Notes: generated by a model from the sequence alone, not told the origin. Shown: positions 21,755-33,233, counted from the stretch's first letter. The stretch is 64,000 nt of DNA from OCS116 cluster bacterium AG-390-I16 (GCA_003279705.1 QCGZ01000004.1:1-64000); one strand, 5' to 3'. Translations and numbers: made by a program.

Positions 21755-22804
21755 ATGACAGAAAATATAAAAAAAATAATAGAAGAAAAGTTAAAAAAAA
21801 TTATACTTCCTAACGAAAAATATCTTATTGAAGAGGAAATAATTGAGGGTATTAGCTTTAAAGAGGGACATATTCAAATTTCTCTGTTTGCAAATAAAGA
21901 TAATCTCGAAGAAATTGAGGTCGTTGGAAAAATAATAAAAAAAGAATTACAAAATATTGATGGAGTTATAAGCGTTACTACGGTTTTAACAAACGAACCT
22001 AATAAAAAAAGTAATTCGAACAAAATTGAAAATAAAAAACAAAAAATTAATAAAATTAGTAATGTTAAAAAAATTATAGCTGTTGCAAGCGGTAAAGGTG
22101 GGGTTGGAAAGTCAACAATATCAATTAATCTAGCCTCTGCGTTTTCTTTAATGGGTAAAAAAGTTGGTATATTAGATGCAGATATACATGGGCCATCGGT
22201 TCCTCATATGCTTGGTTTAAAAGGCAAACCAGAAGTTAATAATGATAAGAAAATTATTCCATTTGAATTTAATTCAATGAAAGTAATGTCGATTGGATTT
22301 TTATTAAATGAAGAGCAACCGGTAGTTTGGAGGGGGCCAATGGTTCACTCGGCTATTAAACAAATGGCAACTGAAACAGATTGGGGTAATTTAGATATAC
22401 TGATTATTGATATGCCGCCTGGAACAGGAGATGCACAAATCACAGTGTCACAACACTTACCGCTAGATGGAACAATTATAGTATCCACACCACAACCTGT
22501 TGCGCTTAATGATGCAGTTAAAGCTATTGGAATGTTTAGAAAAGTTGATATCCCAGTCATTGGTATTATAGAAAATATGTCTTATCTACTTTTAGATAAT
22601 GGAAAAAAAGAAGATATTTTTGGAAAAGACGGTGCTAAAAATATGTCAGAAAAAGAGAAAATTTTATTTATTGAAGAAATACCTCTAGATAAAGAAATAA
22701 GAGAAAGCTCAGATAAAGGAAATCCATACGTTTTTTCAAAAACAAATAGTTTAACAAAAGATATATTTATAAAAGCAGCAGAAAAAATAGAAAAAATAAT
22801 TTAA
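21755..22804 (+). CDS. mrp: Mrp/ApbC-family Fe-S cluster carrier ATPase
   Basis: VASGKGGVGKSTISINLA deviant Walker A, DADIHGPSVPHMLG, DMPPGTGDAQIT. Confidence 0.95.
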   Translation: MTENIKKIIEEKLKKIILPNEKYLIEEEIIEGISFKEGHIQISLFANKDNLEEIEVVGKIIKKELQNIDGVISVTTVLTNEPNKKSNSNKIENKKQKINKISNVKKIIAVASGKGGVGKSTISINLASAFSLMGKKVGILDADIHGPSVPHMLGLKGKPEVNNDKKIIPFEFNSMKVMSIGFLLNEEQPVVWRGPMVHSAIKQMATETDWGNLDILIIDMPPGTGDAQITVSQHLPLDGTIIVSTPQPVALNDAVKAIGMFRKVDIPVIGIIENMSYLLLDNGKKEDIFGKDGAKNMSEKEKILFIEEIPLDKEIRESSDKGNPYVFSKTNSLTKDIFIKAAEKIEKII

Positions 22805-22807
22805 AAT

Positions 22808-23314
22808 TTATTTTTTTTCAAAGATTTTTAAGCGATGTGAACAACTATCTCCCTCCATCTTTGTTATTTCGCCTGTAAAAGTCTCATTATATAAATCTTT
22901 ATCAAAATTTGGAAAAAAAACGTCACCATCAGGGGATGAGTGAACTTGTGTGTAATAAATTTTTGAAGCAATTTTTAAAAAATAATTAAAAAGGTACTCT
23001 CCGCCTATAACCATAATTTCTTTTGTATTTCTCTTTTTAGCGCATTCCTCAGCTTTTGAAATTGATTGCTCAATATTTTCACAAAAAATAACACCATCAT
23101 TTTTTAATTTTTTTTGCCTTGTAACAACAATATTATCTCGTCCTGGTAAAGGTCTACCAATTGAGTCCCATGTTTTTCTGCCCATAATCATAGGTTTATT
23201 CATTGTAAATTTTTTAAAATTCGATAAATCAGATGGTAAATCCCACGGCATTGAGCCATTTTGGCCAATAACCCTGTTTTCAGCAACAGCAACAATTAAA
23301 CTAAAATTAAACAT
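22808..23314 (-). CDS. folA: Dihydrofolate reductase
   Basis: SLIVAVAENRVIGQNGSMPWDLPSDLSNFKKFTMNKPMIMGRKTWDSIGRPLPGR. Confidence 0.96.
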   Translation of the reverse strand: MFNFSLIVAVAENRVIGQNGSMPWDLPSDLSNFKKFTMNKPMIMGRKTWDSIGRPLPGRDNIVVTRQKKLKNDGVIFCENIEQSISKAEECAKKRNTKEIMVIGGEYLFNYFLKIASKIYYTQVHSSPDGDVFFPNFDKDLYNETFTGEITKMEGDSCSHRLKIFEKK

Positions 23315-23316
23315 TT

Positions 23317-24123
23317 TTACACCGCAACTGGAGCAGGAATATGTGGATGAAAAATATAATCTTCCAAGACAAAATCTTCAAATTCAAAATCAAAAATACT
23401 TTCCGGATTGGAAATAATTTTCATCTTAGGAAGTTCTTTAAAGTCTCTTTCTAATTGTTCTTTGGCTTGATCAAAATGGTTTGAATATAAATGAGCATCA
23501 CCAAACGTATGAACAAATTCTCCAAGTTCTAATTTTAAAATTTTAGCAATCATCATTGTTAAAAGTGCATATGATGCAATATTAAAAGGGACACCTAAAA
23601 AAATATCAGCAGATCTTTGATAGAGTTGGCAGGATATTTTTCCATTTGACACATAAAATTGAAACAAACAATGACAAGGGGGAAGAGCCATCTTTTCAAC
23701 ATCTGATGGGTTCCAGGCTGTAACTATTAGCCTTCTCGAATCAGGATTATTTTTTATTTGGTCTATTAAACCAGATATTTGATCAATTGTTTTACCATTT
23801 CTTCCTGGCCATGATCTCCATTGATAACCATAAACGGGACCTAATTCACCATTTTCATCAGCCCATTCATCCCAAATACTAACACCATTTTCTTTTAAAT
23901 ATGATATATTGGTTTCACCTTTTAAGAACCATAAAAGTTCATAAACTATTGATTTTAAATGAATTTTTTTTGTTGTTAATAATGGAAATCCTTTTGACAA
24001 ATCAAATCGCATTTGGTGGCCAAATACTGACCGAGTACCTGTACCTGTTCTATCATTTTTGTCAGTACCATTTTCTAAAACGTGTCTTAATAATTTATGA
24101 TATTGTTTCAAAGAAAACTCCAA
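23317..24123 (-). CDS. thyA: Thymidylate synthase
   Basis: [33 protein letters not shown], adjacent to folA. Confidence 0.97.
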   Translation of the reverse strand: MEFSLKQYHKLLRHVLENGTDKNDRTGTGTRSVFGHQMRFDLSKGFPLLTTKKIHLKSIVYELLWFLKGETNISYLKENGVSIWDEWADENGELGPVYGYQWRSWPGRNGKTIDQISGLIDQIKNNPDSRRLIVTAWNPSDVEKMALPPCHCLFQFYVSNGKISCQLYQRSADIFLGVPFNIASYALLTMMIAKILKLELGEFVHTFGDAHLYSNHFDQAKEQLERDFKELPKMKIISNPESIFDFEFEDFVLEDYIFHPHIPAPVAV

Positions 24124-24238
24124 AAATTAATATTAATTCTAAACTACTTTTTTGTCTCTTCAAATTTTATTTAATAAATTGTATAAAAGAAATGCTGGTT
24201 TACCAGATATAGTGATAAACGGTTGATATAATAAACTA

Positions 24239-24482
24239 TTCGGACCCGGGGGCGGTACCCGGCACCTCCACCATAATTATGGGGGTGAAATAGGATCGAC
24301 GAGAGCGTAAAAATCTTCTTTTCACTCGGCATTGTTCCGCCGTTATCGGGCTATTTTATAGAAGCAAAAAGCGACTATGCAGAGTATTCTCTCGCAGCTT
24401 AATGCGCGAGTTACTCAACTTAACTCCTAATTATTTGCATAATTAGGCGGGGTTTGAGGGGCACCTGGCAACAGAAGCTCCT
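24239..24482 (+). ncRNA. ssrA: Circularly permuted (two-piece) tmRNA
   Basis: Acceptor piece first: CCGGG-GGCGGTA-CCCGG T-arm, then CACCTCC-ACCA (CCA 24271-24273); 7-nt TAATTAT; then GGGGGTGAAATAGGATCGAC 5'-end motif at 24281. Tag ORF GCA...TAA 24364-24402; 3' GGGGCACCTGGCAACAGAAGCTCC. Outer boundaries approximate. Confidence 0.93.
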
Positions 24483-24518
24483 TGTTTATTTCTAAACTAA
24501 TAACCTTGGAGATTTAAC

Positions 24519-25910
24519 GTGAAGAAAGAAAGACAAGAATCAGATGCTTTTGGTCCTATTAAAGTAGAAAGCAACAAGTATTGGGGCGCTCAGACACAGA
24601 GATCTCTTAAAAATTTTAAAATTGGTGGAGAAAAAATGCCTATTCCTCTTGTTAGAGCTTTAGGAATAGTAAAATTATCCGCCGCTATAGTTAATAAAAA
24701 TATGGGAGATCTTAAACCAAGAATTGCTAATGCAATCATTAGAGCTTCGAAAGAGGTTATTAGCGGTAAATTTGACGATCACTTTCCTCTTGTTGTTTGG
24801 CAAACTGGTTCAGGGACACAATCAAATATGAATGCGAATGAAGTTATTTCAAATAGAGCTATTGAAATTCTTGGGGGTAAACTTGGATCAAAAGATCCGG
24901 TTCATCCAAACGATCATTGTAATATGTCACAATCCTCGAATGATACATTTCCTACTGCAATGCATATAGCTACAGCAATTGAAATTAACAAAGAACTTAT
25001 CCCTTCTCTCAAAAGACTTTCGAATTCAATAGGGAAAAAAGAGAATGAATTTAAAAAAATTATTAAAATAGGACGTACTCACCTTCAAGATGCCACCCCA
25101 GTAACTTTAGGACAAGAATTTTCAGGATATAAAGCACAAATTAACAACGGGATTAAAAGAATACAAAAATCATCAGAAGAACTTTTTTATCTTGCCCAAG
25201 GAGGAACTGCTGTTGGAACTGGATTGAATTCAAAAAAAGGTTTTGATAAAAAATTTGCTCTCGAATGTAAAAAAATAACTAAATTACCATTTAAAACATC
25301 TGAAAATAAATTCGAATCTTTAGCAACGCATGATGCGATTGTTGAAGTTTCTGGTAGCTTAAACACCATTGCAACTTCACTTTTTAAAATTGCTAATGAT
25401 ATTAGATTGCTTGGTTCTGGTCCTAGATCCGGTTTAGGGGAAATACAATTACCTGAAAATGAACCAGGGTCTTCAATTATGCCTGGAAAAGTTAATCCTA
25501 CACAGTGTGAAGCGATGACAATGCTATGTCTTCAAGTGATTGGAAACCATACAACAATAAGTGCAGCAGGTAGTCAGGGTCACTTTGAGCTTAATGTTTT
25601 TAAGCCAGTAATTGCATATAATATTTTACAATCTATTAAATTACTTTCAGATGGCTCAGAAAGCTTTATGAAAAATTGTATAGCAGGAATTAAGCCTAAT
25701 AAAATTAAAATTCAAGAACTATTAAATAGCTCTTTAATGCTTGTAACTGCTCTTGCACCCGTTATTGGATATGATAATGCTTCAATCATAGCAAAATCAG
25801 CTCATAAAAATGGAACAACTCTTAAAGAAGAAGCAATTAAACAAGGTTTTGTGACCGAAGATGAGTATACAAAAATTGTTAGACCGGAAAAAATGATTTC
25901 GCCATCTTAA
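24519..25910 (+). CDS. fumC: Fumarate hydratase class II (GTG start)
   Basis: [44 protein letters not shown] upstream of GTG. Confidence 0.96.
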   Translation: MKKERQESDAFGPIKVESNKYWGAQTQRSLKNFKIGGEKMPIPLVRALGIVKLSAAIVNKNMGDLKPRIANAIIRASKEVISGKFDDHFPLVVWQTGSGTQSNMNANEVISNRAIEILGGKLGSKDPVHPNDHCNMSQSSNDTFPTAMHIATAIEINKELIPSLKRLSNSIGKKENEFKKIIKIGRTHLQDATPVTLGQEFSGYKAQINNGIKRIQKSSEELFYLAQGGTAVGTGLNSKKGFDKKFALECKKITKLPFKTSENKFESLATHDAIVEVSGSLNTIATSLFKIANDIRLLGSGPRSGLGEIQLPENEPGSSIMPGKVNPTQCEAMTMLCLQVIGNHTTISAAGSQGHFELNVFKPVIAYNILQSIKLLSDGSESFMKNCIAGIKPNKIKIQELLNSSLMLVTALAPVIGYDNASIIAKSAHKNGTTLKEEAIKQGFVTEDEYTKIVRPEKMISPS

Positions 25911-25914
25911 AATT

Positions 25915-26127
25915 ATGAATCAAATAAAAAAATCACTTATTCTCTCAGGCCATAAAACAAGTATTGCATTAGAGAAAGAATTTTGGATTGCCCTTAAAGA
26001 AATTTCAAAAAAACAAAACATTGATATTGATAAATTAATTGAGAAAATTGATAAAAAAGAAAGAAGTGGAAGCTTAGCATCGGCAATAAGAGTTTTTATT
26101 TTAAAAAAATATATGAATCTTGATTAA
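25915..26127 (+). CDS. Small ribbon-helix-helix domain protein
   Basis: 70 aa; KSLILSGHKTSIALEKEFWIALKEISKKQNI...SLASAIRVFILKKY matches the RHH family often seen in alphaproteobacteria. Confidence 0.75.
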   Translation: MNQIKKSLILSGHKTSIALEKEFWIALKEISKKQNIDIDKLIEKIDKKERSGSLASAIRVFILKKYMNLD

Positions 26128-26209
26128 AAATGAATCAATGTATGCTTAATAAATTTTATAAATAGTCATTATAAGTTATGTACCACATGTTACCTCAAGA
26201 AAATATTCA

Positions 26210-28441
26210 ATGATAAACTTTCAAGAACTTGAGAATTTCAAAAGATTGAATGAAGTTCAGAGAGAGGCCGTTCTTCATGATAATGGACCTTTACTTGTTT
26301 TAGCAGGAGCAGGTACTGGTAAAACAGGCGTTTTAACAACTAGACTTGCAAGGTTATTAACTGAAAATCTTGCTCTACCAGGAGAAATTCTCTCCGTTAC
26401 CTTTACAAATAAAGCTGCAAATGAGATGAGATCAAGAGTTAGCAATCAGATTGGTGACAGAGCCTCAGGATTAAAATGGTTGGGAACTTTCCATTCTATT
26501 GGTGCTCAAATATTAAGAACATACCCAGAGAAAGTTGGATTAAAAAGTGATTTTATAATTTTAGATACTGATGATCAAATTAGATTATTAAAACAGTTGA
26601 TTAGAGATGAAAATATAGATGATAAAAAATGGTCTCCAAAAGGACTCCTAAACCTTATTGATAAATGGAAAAATAAAGGAATTCTTCCTAACAACATCTC
26701 ACGAGATGATGGTGATTATTTTGCAAATGGTAAAGGCAAAATTTTATATAAAAAATATCAAGATCAATTAAAGTTTTTCAATGCCGCAGATTTTGGAGAT
26801 TTAATTCTTGAATGCATAAGACTTTTTAACGAAAATATCGACATTTTGGAACAGTATCAAAATCGTTTTAAATTTATGTTAGTTGATGAGTATCAAGATA
26901 CAAATTCATCTCAATATACCTTATTAAAATTATTATCGAATAAATGGATGAACATTTGCTGTGTAGGCGATGATGATCAATCTATTTACTCCTGGAGAGG
27001 AGCTGAGGTAAGTAATATTTTAAGGTTTGAAAAAGATTTTCCGAATGCAAAAGTAATAAGGTTAGAACAAAATTACAGATCAACAGGTAATATTTTAGCA
27101 GCTGCTTCAAAATTGATTGAGTCTAATGAATCTAGATTCGGAAAAACTTTGTGGACCTCGTCATCTGAGGGAGAAAAGGTTTCTGTTACATCTACATGGG
27201 ATGGTGAAGAGGAAGCAAGAATAATTACTGACGAAATAGAAAAGTATTCTTTAAACAATAAAAATCTTGATGAAATTGCAATATTGGTAAGAGCTAGTTT
27301 CCAAATGAGAGAGTTTGAAGATAGGTTTATATCAGTTGGCCTACCTTATAAAGTTATTGGAGGTCCAAGATTTTATGAGAGAAAAGAAATACGGGATGCA
27401 AATGCCTATTTTAGAATTGCTATTCAACCAAACGATAGTCTTGCTCTTGAAAGGGTTCTTAATACCCCAAAAAGAGGTATTGGAGAAACAACAATAAAAA
27501 AAATTAAGGATTATTCTAAAAATAATAATATTTCTTCAATTGAAGCCATTAGAGACCTCATAAAAACATCAGAAATAAAACCAAAAACAAAACTTTCTTT
27601 AAAGAACTTTATTGATTTAGTGGATAGATGGCATAATTTACTTAATGAAAGAAGTCATTATGAGCTCGCTGAAATAATTCTTGAAGACTCTGGTTATTTA
27701 GAAATGTTAAGGAATGATGAATCAATTACTTCTGCAGGAAGATTAGAAAATATCAAAGAATTATTTAGATCTATTGAACCTTTTGAAAGCTTGCAGGCCT
27801 ACCTAGAACATATTGCTCTGGTAATGGAGATAGATAAAAACCCTGACGGTAACAAAGTTACTTTAATGACTTTGCATGCCGCTAAAGGACTTGAATTTGA
27901 TTTTGTTTATCTTCCTGGTTGGGAGGAAGGTGTCTTTCCAAATCAAAGGTCTTTAGATGAAGGGGGAATAGAATCCCTTGAGGAAGAGAGAAGACTTGCT
28001 TATGTTGGAATAACAAGGGCAAAAATAAAATCCTCGATTTTTTATGCTGCGAATAGAAAGATGCATAATCAATGGCTTTCAAGTATACCTTCAAGATTTA
28101 TTAATGAAATGCCAGAGGAAAATATTGAAATAAACTTATCTCATTTTTCAGGAAATCAAAAAAACTATACAGATATTGAAGAAGATATATTCGATCAATC
28201 TGATTACAGTACGCCTGGTTGGGAAAGAGCAAAAATAGAGACAAGTAATAAAAATTTAGAAAATTTTAAACAAAAAATAATTTCTACCTCACATGCTAAA
28301 TACTCCAAAGGATCAATAGTAATCCATAAAAAATTTGGTCAAGGTAGGGTTGAAAGTATAGATGGAAAAAAATTAACTATTAATTTTGGTGAAAGCGGAA
28401 CCAGAAAGGTAATGGAAAATTTTGTAGAGTCCCTTAATTAA
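26210..28441 (+). CDS. UvrD/PcrA-type superfamily I DNA helicase
   Basis: LAGAGTGKTGVLTTRLARLL Walker A, VDEYQDTN, GDDDQSIYSWRGAE, TLHAAKGLEF. Confidence 0.95.
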   Translation: MINFQELENFKRLNEVQREAVLHDNGPLLVLAGAGTGKTGVLTTRLARLLTENLALPGEILSVTFTNKAANEMRSRVSNQIGDRASGLKWLGTFHSIGAQILRTYPEKVGLKSDFIILDTDDQIRLLKQLIRDENIDDKKWSPKGLLNLIDKWKNKGILPNNISRDDGDYFANGKGKILYKKYQDQLKFFNAADFGDLILECIRLFNENIDILEQYQNRFKFMLVDEYQDTNSSQYTLLKLLSNKWMNICCVGDDDQSIYSWRGAEVSNILRFEKDFPNAKVIRLEQNYRSTGNILAAASKLIESNESRFGKTLWTSSSEGEKVSVTSTWDGEEEARIITDEIEKYSLNNKNLDEIAILVRASFQMREFEDRFISVGLPYKVIGGPRFYERKEIRDANAYFRIAIQPNDSLALERVLNTPKRGIGETTIKKIKDYSKNNNISSIEAIRDLIKTSEIKPKTKLSLKNFIDLVDRWHNLLNERSHYELAEIILEDSGYLEMLRNDESITSAGRLENIKELFRSIEPFESLQAYLEHIALVMEIDKNPDGNKVTLMTLHAAKGLEFDFVYLPGWEEGVFPNQRSLDEGGIESLEEERRLAYVGITRAKIKSSIFYAANRKMHNQWLSSIPSRFINEMPEENIEINLSHFSGNQKNYTDIEEDIFDQSDYSTPGWERAKIETSNKNLENFKQKIISTSHAKYSKGSIVIHKKFGQGRVESIDGKKLTINFGESGTRKVMENFVESLN

Positions 28442-28482
28442 AAATTCCTATATTAATTTTTCAAACTAATTATAATAATTAT

Positions 28483-30270
28483 ATGATGCCTAAGAATATT
28501 GAGAAAAATATTAAAAAACTTCGTGAACTTTTTGATGAAGAAACCATTGACGCTTATATTGTTCCACACGAAGATGAGTTTTTAACTGAATATGTTCCTA
28601 ATCATTCTGAGAGGTTAAGTTTTATAACAGGATTTACTGGTTCTGCAGGTTTAACAATAATAACAAAAAATAAAGCAGTCATTTTTGTTGATGGACGATA
28701 TACAACTCAAGTTAAATTAGAAACATCCGATAAAATATTTGATTACCAAGATTTAAATAATACTAATATTGAAAATTGGATAAAAAAAAATATAGAACAA
28801 CAAAGCCAAATTGGATTTTGTTCAATGACCATATCATTTGATAAATTAACTTCTTTTAAGAAATTTGTTTCAAATACAAAAATTACTTTTAAGAAAACTG
28901 ATAACTTGATTGATAAAATATGGCTAAAAAGACCCAATCAAAGAAATGGATTAATCTACGAACACAAAAGCAAGTTTTCAGGTGTATCTCATAAAGAAAA
29001 AAAACAACTAATAATAAAAGAAATTATAAAAGAAGATTGTGACTCTCTTTTTATTAGTGAACCAGAGAATAATTGTTGGTTTTTAAATATAAGGGGAGAT
29101 GACCTAGAGTTTACTCCTTTAGTAAGAAGTTACTCTTTAGTTCAAAAAAACGGAGAAATTAATCTCTTTTCAGATCATGAAATAACAAACAGTATAAAGG
29201 AATATTTTAAGGAAAATAATATAAGACATTTTTCAATTAATAAAATTGAAGAATTTTTTAAAAATAGAAATTTTAAAAAAACTATATTTGATTTTAAAAC
29301 TACTCCATTTGAGCTTGCAAATATTATTTTTAAATATTCGGATGATTTTAAAAATCTCTCAAATCCATGCAACTTGTTAAAAGCATGTAAAAATAAAACT
29401 GAAATTGAAGGTGCAATAAAAGCACACATCAGGGATGGGGTAGCTTTAACTAAATTTCTATTTTGGCTAGATAGTAAATCTGAAAATAATAAATTAAATG
29501 AAATTGATGTAGAGGAAAAATTATTAGATTTAAGAAAAAATGAAGAGAACTTTATTTCACCTTCTTTCAATACAATTGCTGGTGCAGGAAGTAATGGAGC
29601 TATTGTTCATTACAAAGCTAATGAAGCAAGTTGTAAAAAACTAAAAGCTGGCGATCTTTTACTTGTAGATTCTGGAGGACAGTACCTAGATGGCACTACT
29701 GATGTAACCAGAACAATAATATTATTTCCAAAAGAACAAAAAATACAAAAAGAAAAGAAAGATAGATTTACCCGAGTATTAAAAGGCCATATCGCCATAG
29801 CATGTTCAGTTTTTAAAAAAGGTACTATAGGTAAAGATTTAGACCCTTTTGCCAGAAAATATTTAATTGAAGAAGGATTAGATTATAAACATGGTACAGG
29901 TCACGGCGTTGGTTCATTTCTAGGAGTTCACGAAGGTCCACAAAGTATATCACCATTAGGCTTTCAAGAAATTAAAGAGGGTATGATAATTTCAAACGAG
30001 CCAGGATATTATAAGGAAGATGAGTATGGAATAAGAATAGAAAATTTAATTCTCACTAAAGAAATGAACGATGATAGTAACCATCTTTACTTTAAAACAC
30101 TTACCTTAGCTCCAATAGATAAAAATTTAATATCCACAGAAATACTTAATGATGATGAAATAAAATGGATAGATACTTATCATGATAAAGTATACAAAAA
30201 TTTATCAGAATTTATGCAAGAAAAAGAATTAGTCTGGTTGAGAAAAAGTTGTGAGCCTATTCTGCAATAA
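28483..30270 (+). CDS. pepP: Aminopeptidase P family (M24 peptidase)
   Basis: VDSGGQYLDGTTDVTRT, KHGTGHGVGSFLGVHEGPQ, MIISNEPGYY. Confidence 0.93.
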   Translation: MMPKNIEKNIKKLRELFDEETIDAYIVPHEDEFLTEYVPNHSERLSFITGFTGSAGLTIITKNKAVIFVDGRYTTQVKLETSDKIFDYQDLNNTNIENWIKKNIEQQSQIGFCSMTISFDKLTSFKKFVSNTKITFKKTDNLIDKIWLKRPNQRNGLIYEHKSKFSGVSHKEKKQLIIKEIIKEDCDSLFISEPENNCWFLNIRGDDLEFTPLVRSYSLVQKNGEINLFSDHEITNSIKEYFKENNIRHFSINKIEEFFKNRNFKKTIFDFKTTPFELANIIFKYSDDFKNLSNPCNLLKACKNKTEIEGAIKAHIRDGVALTKFLFWLDSKSENNKLNEIDVEEKLLDLRKNEENFISPSFNTIAGAGSNGAIVHYKANEASCKKLKAGDLLLVDSGGQYLDGTTDVTRTIILFPKEQKIQKEKKDRFTRVLKGHIAIACSVFKKGTIGKDLDPFARKYLIEEGLDYKHGTGHGVGSFLGVHEGPQSISPLGFQEIKEGMIISNEPGYYKEDEYGIRIENLILTKEMNDDSNHLYFKTLTLAPIDKNLISTEILNDDEIKWIDTYHDKVYKNLSEFMQEKELVWLRKSCEPILQ

Positions 30271-32413
30271 AATCATTCCACTCCTGCTCAGAAAAAACTC
30301 TAACACCATATTCATTTGCTTTATCTACTTTTGATAATGTCGGTTTATCTCCCGCAATCAAAAAATTAGTCTTTTTAGAAAGTGATGATGATAGTTTGGC
30401 GCCCAAAAGTTCAATTTTTACCTTTGCTTCAGCACGACTCATAGTTTTAAGTGTACCAGTGATTAGGACTGTTTTATTTGATATTTTCGTTTCTTTAACT
30501 TCCTTATTGTACTGTTTTACAGTAACGCCAGACTGAATCAATTGAATTATTAATTGCCTTGTATCATTATTTTGAAAAAAATCTATAAGTGAGAGAGCAA
30601 CTTTTTCACCAACACCATCCAAAGACAAAAGTTCTTGTTTGGATACTTCAATGTTATCAATTGTTATATTTTCTAACATTTTATTAATAGATTTATAATA
30701 ATTTGCAATTAAATCAGCAGAAGATAAGCCCAAGTGTCTTATTCCAAGAGAAAATAAAAAACGATCTAAATCAATTTCTCTTTTTTTATTAATTGCATTA
30801 AATAATTTAAGGGCGCTTTCCTTGATTGTTCCGATTTTTAACCTTGGTCCAGAGGTATATTTCCAAAAAGAAGGTGGATTATTCTTATATTTTTCTTCTA
30901 AATAAAAAATATCAACTGGTGATTTAATTAAACCCTCCAAATAATATTCATCTATCTGTTTTTCACCCAAACCATCGATATCAAAAGCTGATTTTGACGA
31001 AAAATGCTTAATTCTTTCAATAAGTTGAGCAGAACAATTAAATGCCCCAGTACACCTAATGTATTTTTCTTCTTTTTCTTTTTTTCCTGTCTTTATTTTA
31101 TCCCTAATAGTTTTGGAGTTACAAACAGGACAAATTTCTGGAGGACTAATTGGTTTTAAATTTTTTTCTCTTTTCTCTTTAATTACACCGATAACTTGTG
31201 GAATAACATCCCCTGCCCTTTGAACCCAGACAGTATCTCCAACCCTAATATCCTTTCTTTTTATTTCTTCAAAGTTATGAAGACTTGCGTTTGAAACAAG
31301 TGCGCCTCCAATATTTACAGGCAAAAGTCTTGCAACTGGTGTCAAAACACCTGTACGTCCTACCTGTATTTCAATATCTAAAATTTTAGTTACTGCTTTT
31401 TCTGCAGGAAATTTATGAGCAATTGCCCATCTTGGGTGATGTTCGGTCGATTGAAGTCTCTCACGCCAATCTAGTCTATTAATTTTATAAACTATTCCAT
31501 CTATATCATAACCAAGAGCCGCTCTTCTTTCCAATATATCTTCATAGAAAACAATTAATTCATCAATAGACTTAAAAAGACCAAAATTATCATTTGTAGG
31601 AAAGCCTAATTCTTTAAAAAAATTTATCAAATCATAATGATTGTCATACGGTAAGAAAGATACGCTTCCCCATGCGTATGCAAAGAACTCTAAAGATCTT
31701 TTTGCCGTTTCATTTGGGTCTAATTGTTTTAAAGATCCTGCAGCGGCATTTCTTGGATTTTTAAATAATTCCTTTCCCTGCTTATCCTGAATTTTATTTA
31801 ATAGATTAAAATTATCATGGGACATATAAACCTCACCCCTGATCTCTAATAGTTTTGGTGTTTTTTTTCTATCTAGTACATGAGGTATACTTTTTATGGT
31901 TTTAATATTTTCTGTAATATCCTCCCCTGTTTTACCATTTCCCCTAGTTGCTCCTAACTTTAAAATACCGTCTTCATATATTAAACTTGCTGAAAGACCA
32001 TCTATTTTTGGCTCAGCCACATAATCAATTTTTTCTGTACTATCTATTCTTAAAAAATTTCTTAGACTATCGCTCCAAGAAATAACCTCTTCTTTGTTTT
32101 TGGCATTTTGAATTGAAAGCATGGGGGTTGAATGATTTACCTTCTTAAATTTTTCAGAAGGTTCAGCACCTACTGAGAGAGATGGCGAGTTTGCATTAAC
32201 TAAAGAAGGATATTTTTGTTCAATTTCTAATATAGATCTTCTTAAATCATCATATTCTGCATCTGAAATTAATGGATTATGATCTTTATAATAGGAAATA
32301 TCATGTTTTTTTACTGTCAGGTATAACTGTTCAAGCTGATCTTTTACTTTTTTCTCTTTTGAGGTTTTAGTATTATCCGATTGGTGTTGATCTATTTTTT
32401 CTTTATTCGACAT
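30257..32413 (-). CDS. ligA: NAD-dependent DNA ligase
   Basis: EPKIDGLSASLIYEDG active site, Zn finger CPVC...C...C, HhH repeats and C-terminal BRCT domain. Confidence 0.97.
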   Translation of the reverse strand: MSNKEKIDQHQSDNTKTSKEKKVKDQLEQLYLTVKKHDISYYKDHNPLISDAEYDDLRRSILEIEQKYPSLVNANSPSLSVGAEPSEKFKKVNHSTPMLSIQNAKNKEEVISWSDSLRNFLRIDSTEKIDYVAEPKIDGLSASLIYEDGILKLGATRGNGKTGEDITENIKTIKSIPHVLDRKKTPKLLEIRGEVYMSHDNFNLLNKIQDKQGKELFKNPRNAAAGSLKQLDPNETAKRSLEFFAYAWGSVSFLPYDNHYDLINFFKELGFPTNDNFGLFKSIDELIVFYEDILERRAALGYDIDGIVYKINRLDWRERLQSTEHHPRWAIAHKFPAEKAVTKILDIEIQVGRTGVLTPVARLLPVNIGGALVSNASLHNFEEIKRKDIRVGDTVWVQRAGDVIPQVIGVIKEKREKNLKPISPPEICPVCNSKTIRDKIKTGKKEKEEKYIRCTGAFNCSAQLIERIKHFSSKSAFDIDGLGEKQIDEYYLEGLIKSPVDIFYLEEKYKNNPPSFWKYTSGPRLKIGTIKESALKLFNAINKKREIDLDRFLFSLGIRHLGLSSADLIANYYKSINKMLENITIDNIEVSKQELLSLDGVGEKVALSLIDFFQNNDTRQLIIQLIQSGVTVKQYNKEVKETKISNKTVLITGTLKTMSRAEAKVKIELLGAKLSSSLSKKTNFLIAGDKPTLSKVDKANEYGVRVFSEQEWNDFIAE

Positions 32414-33164
32414 TATCCTTAATCAATTCATAACTATCTTTATACCATGAACTTTCCGGAAAATTATGACCTAAAACTGAAGCAGTATTATAAGCTTCAT
32501 CGAGTAAGCCCATTGATAAATATGCCTCAACTGTTCTATGAAGCGCCTCCGGAACATGACTTGTGGTTTGATAATCAACGGTAACAGTTCTAAATCTGTT
32601 AATTGCTGCTAAAAAAGCCTTTTTCTGAAGGTAATATCTTCCGATGTACATTTCTTTACCAGCTAAATGATCCAGCGTAAGATCAATTTTTAATTGTGAG
32701 TCTTTTGCATAATCTGTATCAGGATACCTTCTTACAACCTCTACAAAAGATTCTAATGCTAATTCAGTTATTCTTTGATCCCTTGCTACATCTTGAATTC
32801 TCTCGTAATAGGATTGTCCAATTAAGTAATAAGCATAAACCGCATGCTTGTTACCTGGGTGAAGAGAAATAAACCTTTGAGCAGTTGATATTGCTTGATC
32901 ATACTGGTTTTGAAGATAGTAAGCATATGCAGACATTAACATTGATCTTCTAGCCCATGATGAGTAAGGATGTTGTCTTTCAACCTCATCAAACTCAAAT
33001 GCAGCCTGTTGGAGTCTTCCTCTATCAAGATTATAAACAGCATTATTATAAATCGCTGCCAATGATCTTTCTCTGTACTCAGGTCTCTCATTAGTACTAG
33101 AACATCCTGATATCAGAATTAATAGCAAAGGTATAAAAAATTTATATAAATTTAGTTTTCTCAA
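32403..33164 (-). CDS. bamD: Outer membrane assembly lipoprotein BamD
   Basis: Lipobox LLILISGC, TPR repeats, position after lpxC. Confidence 0.92.
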   Translation of the reverse strand: MRKLNLYKFFIPLLLILISGCSSTNERPEYRERSLAAIYNNAVYNLDRGRLQQAAFEFDEVERQHPYSSWARRSMLMSAYAYYLQNQYDQAISTAQRFISLHPGNKHAVYAYYLIGQSYYERIQDVARDQRITELALESFVEVVRRYPDTDYAKDSQLKIDLTLDHLAGKEMYIGRYYLQKKAFLAAINRFRTVTVDYQTTSHVPEALHRTVEAYLSMGLLDEAYNTASVLGHNFPESSWYKDSYELIKDNVE

Positions 33165-33233
33165 TTGATTTCAACGTAAGAATTAAATTAAATTAATATT
33201 ATAAACATCTATAATTAAAATGTCTTTATAAAA

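Noticed and set aside
23901-24212. 103-aa plus-strand ORF overlapping thyA and running toward the tmRNA
   Set aside because: Mostly antisense to thyA, low-complexity hydrophobic translation.
29175-29570. 131-aa minus-strand ORF inside pepP
   Set aside because: Antisense shadow ORF with no recognisable domain, within a conserved M24 peptidase gene.
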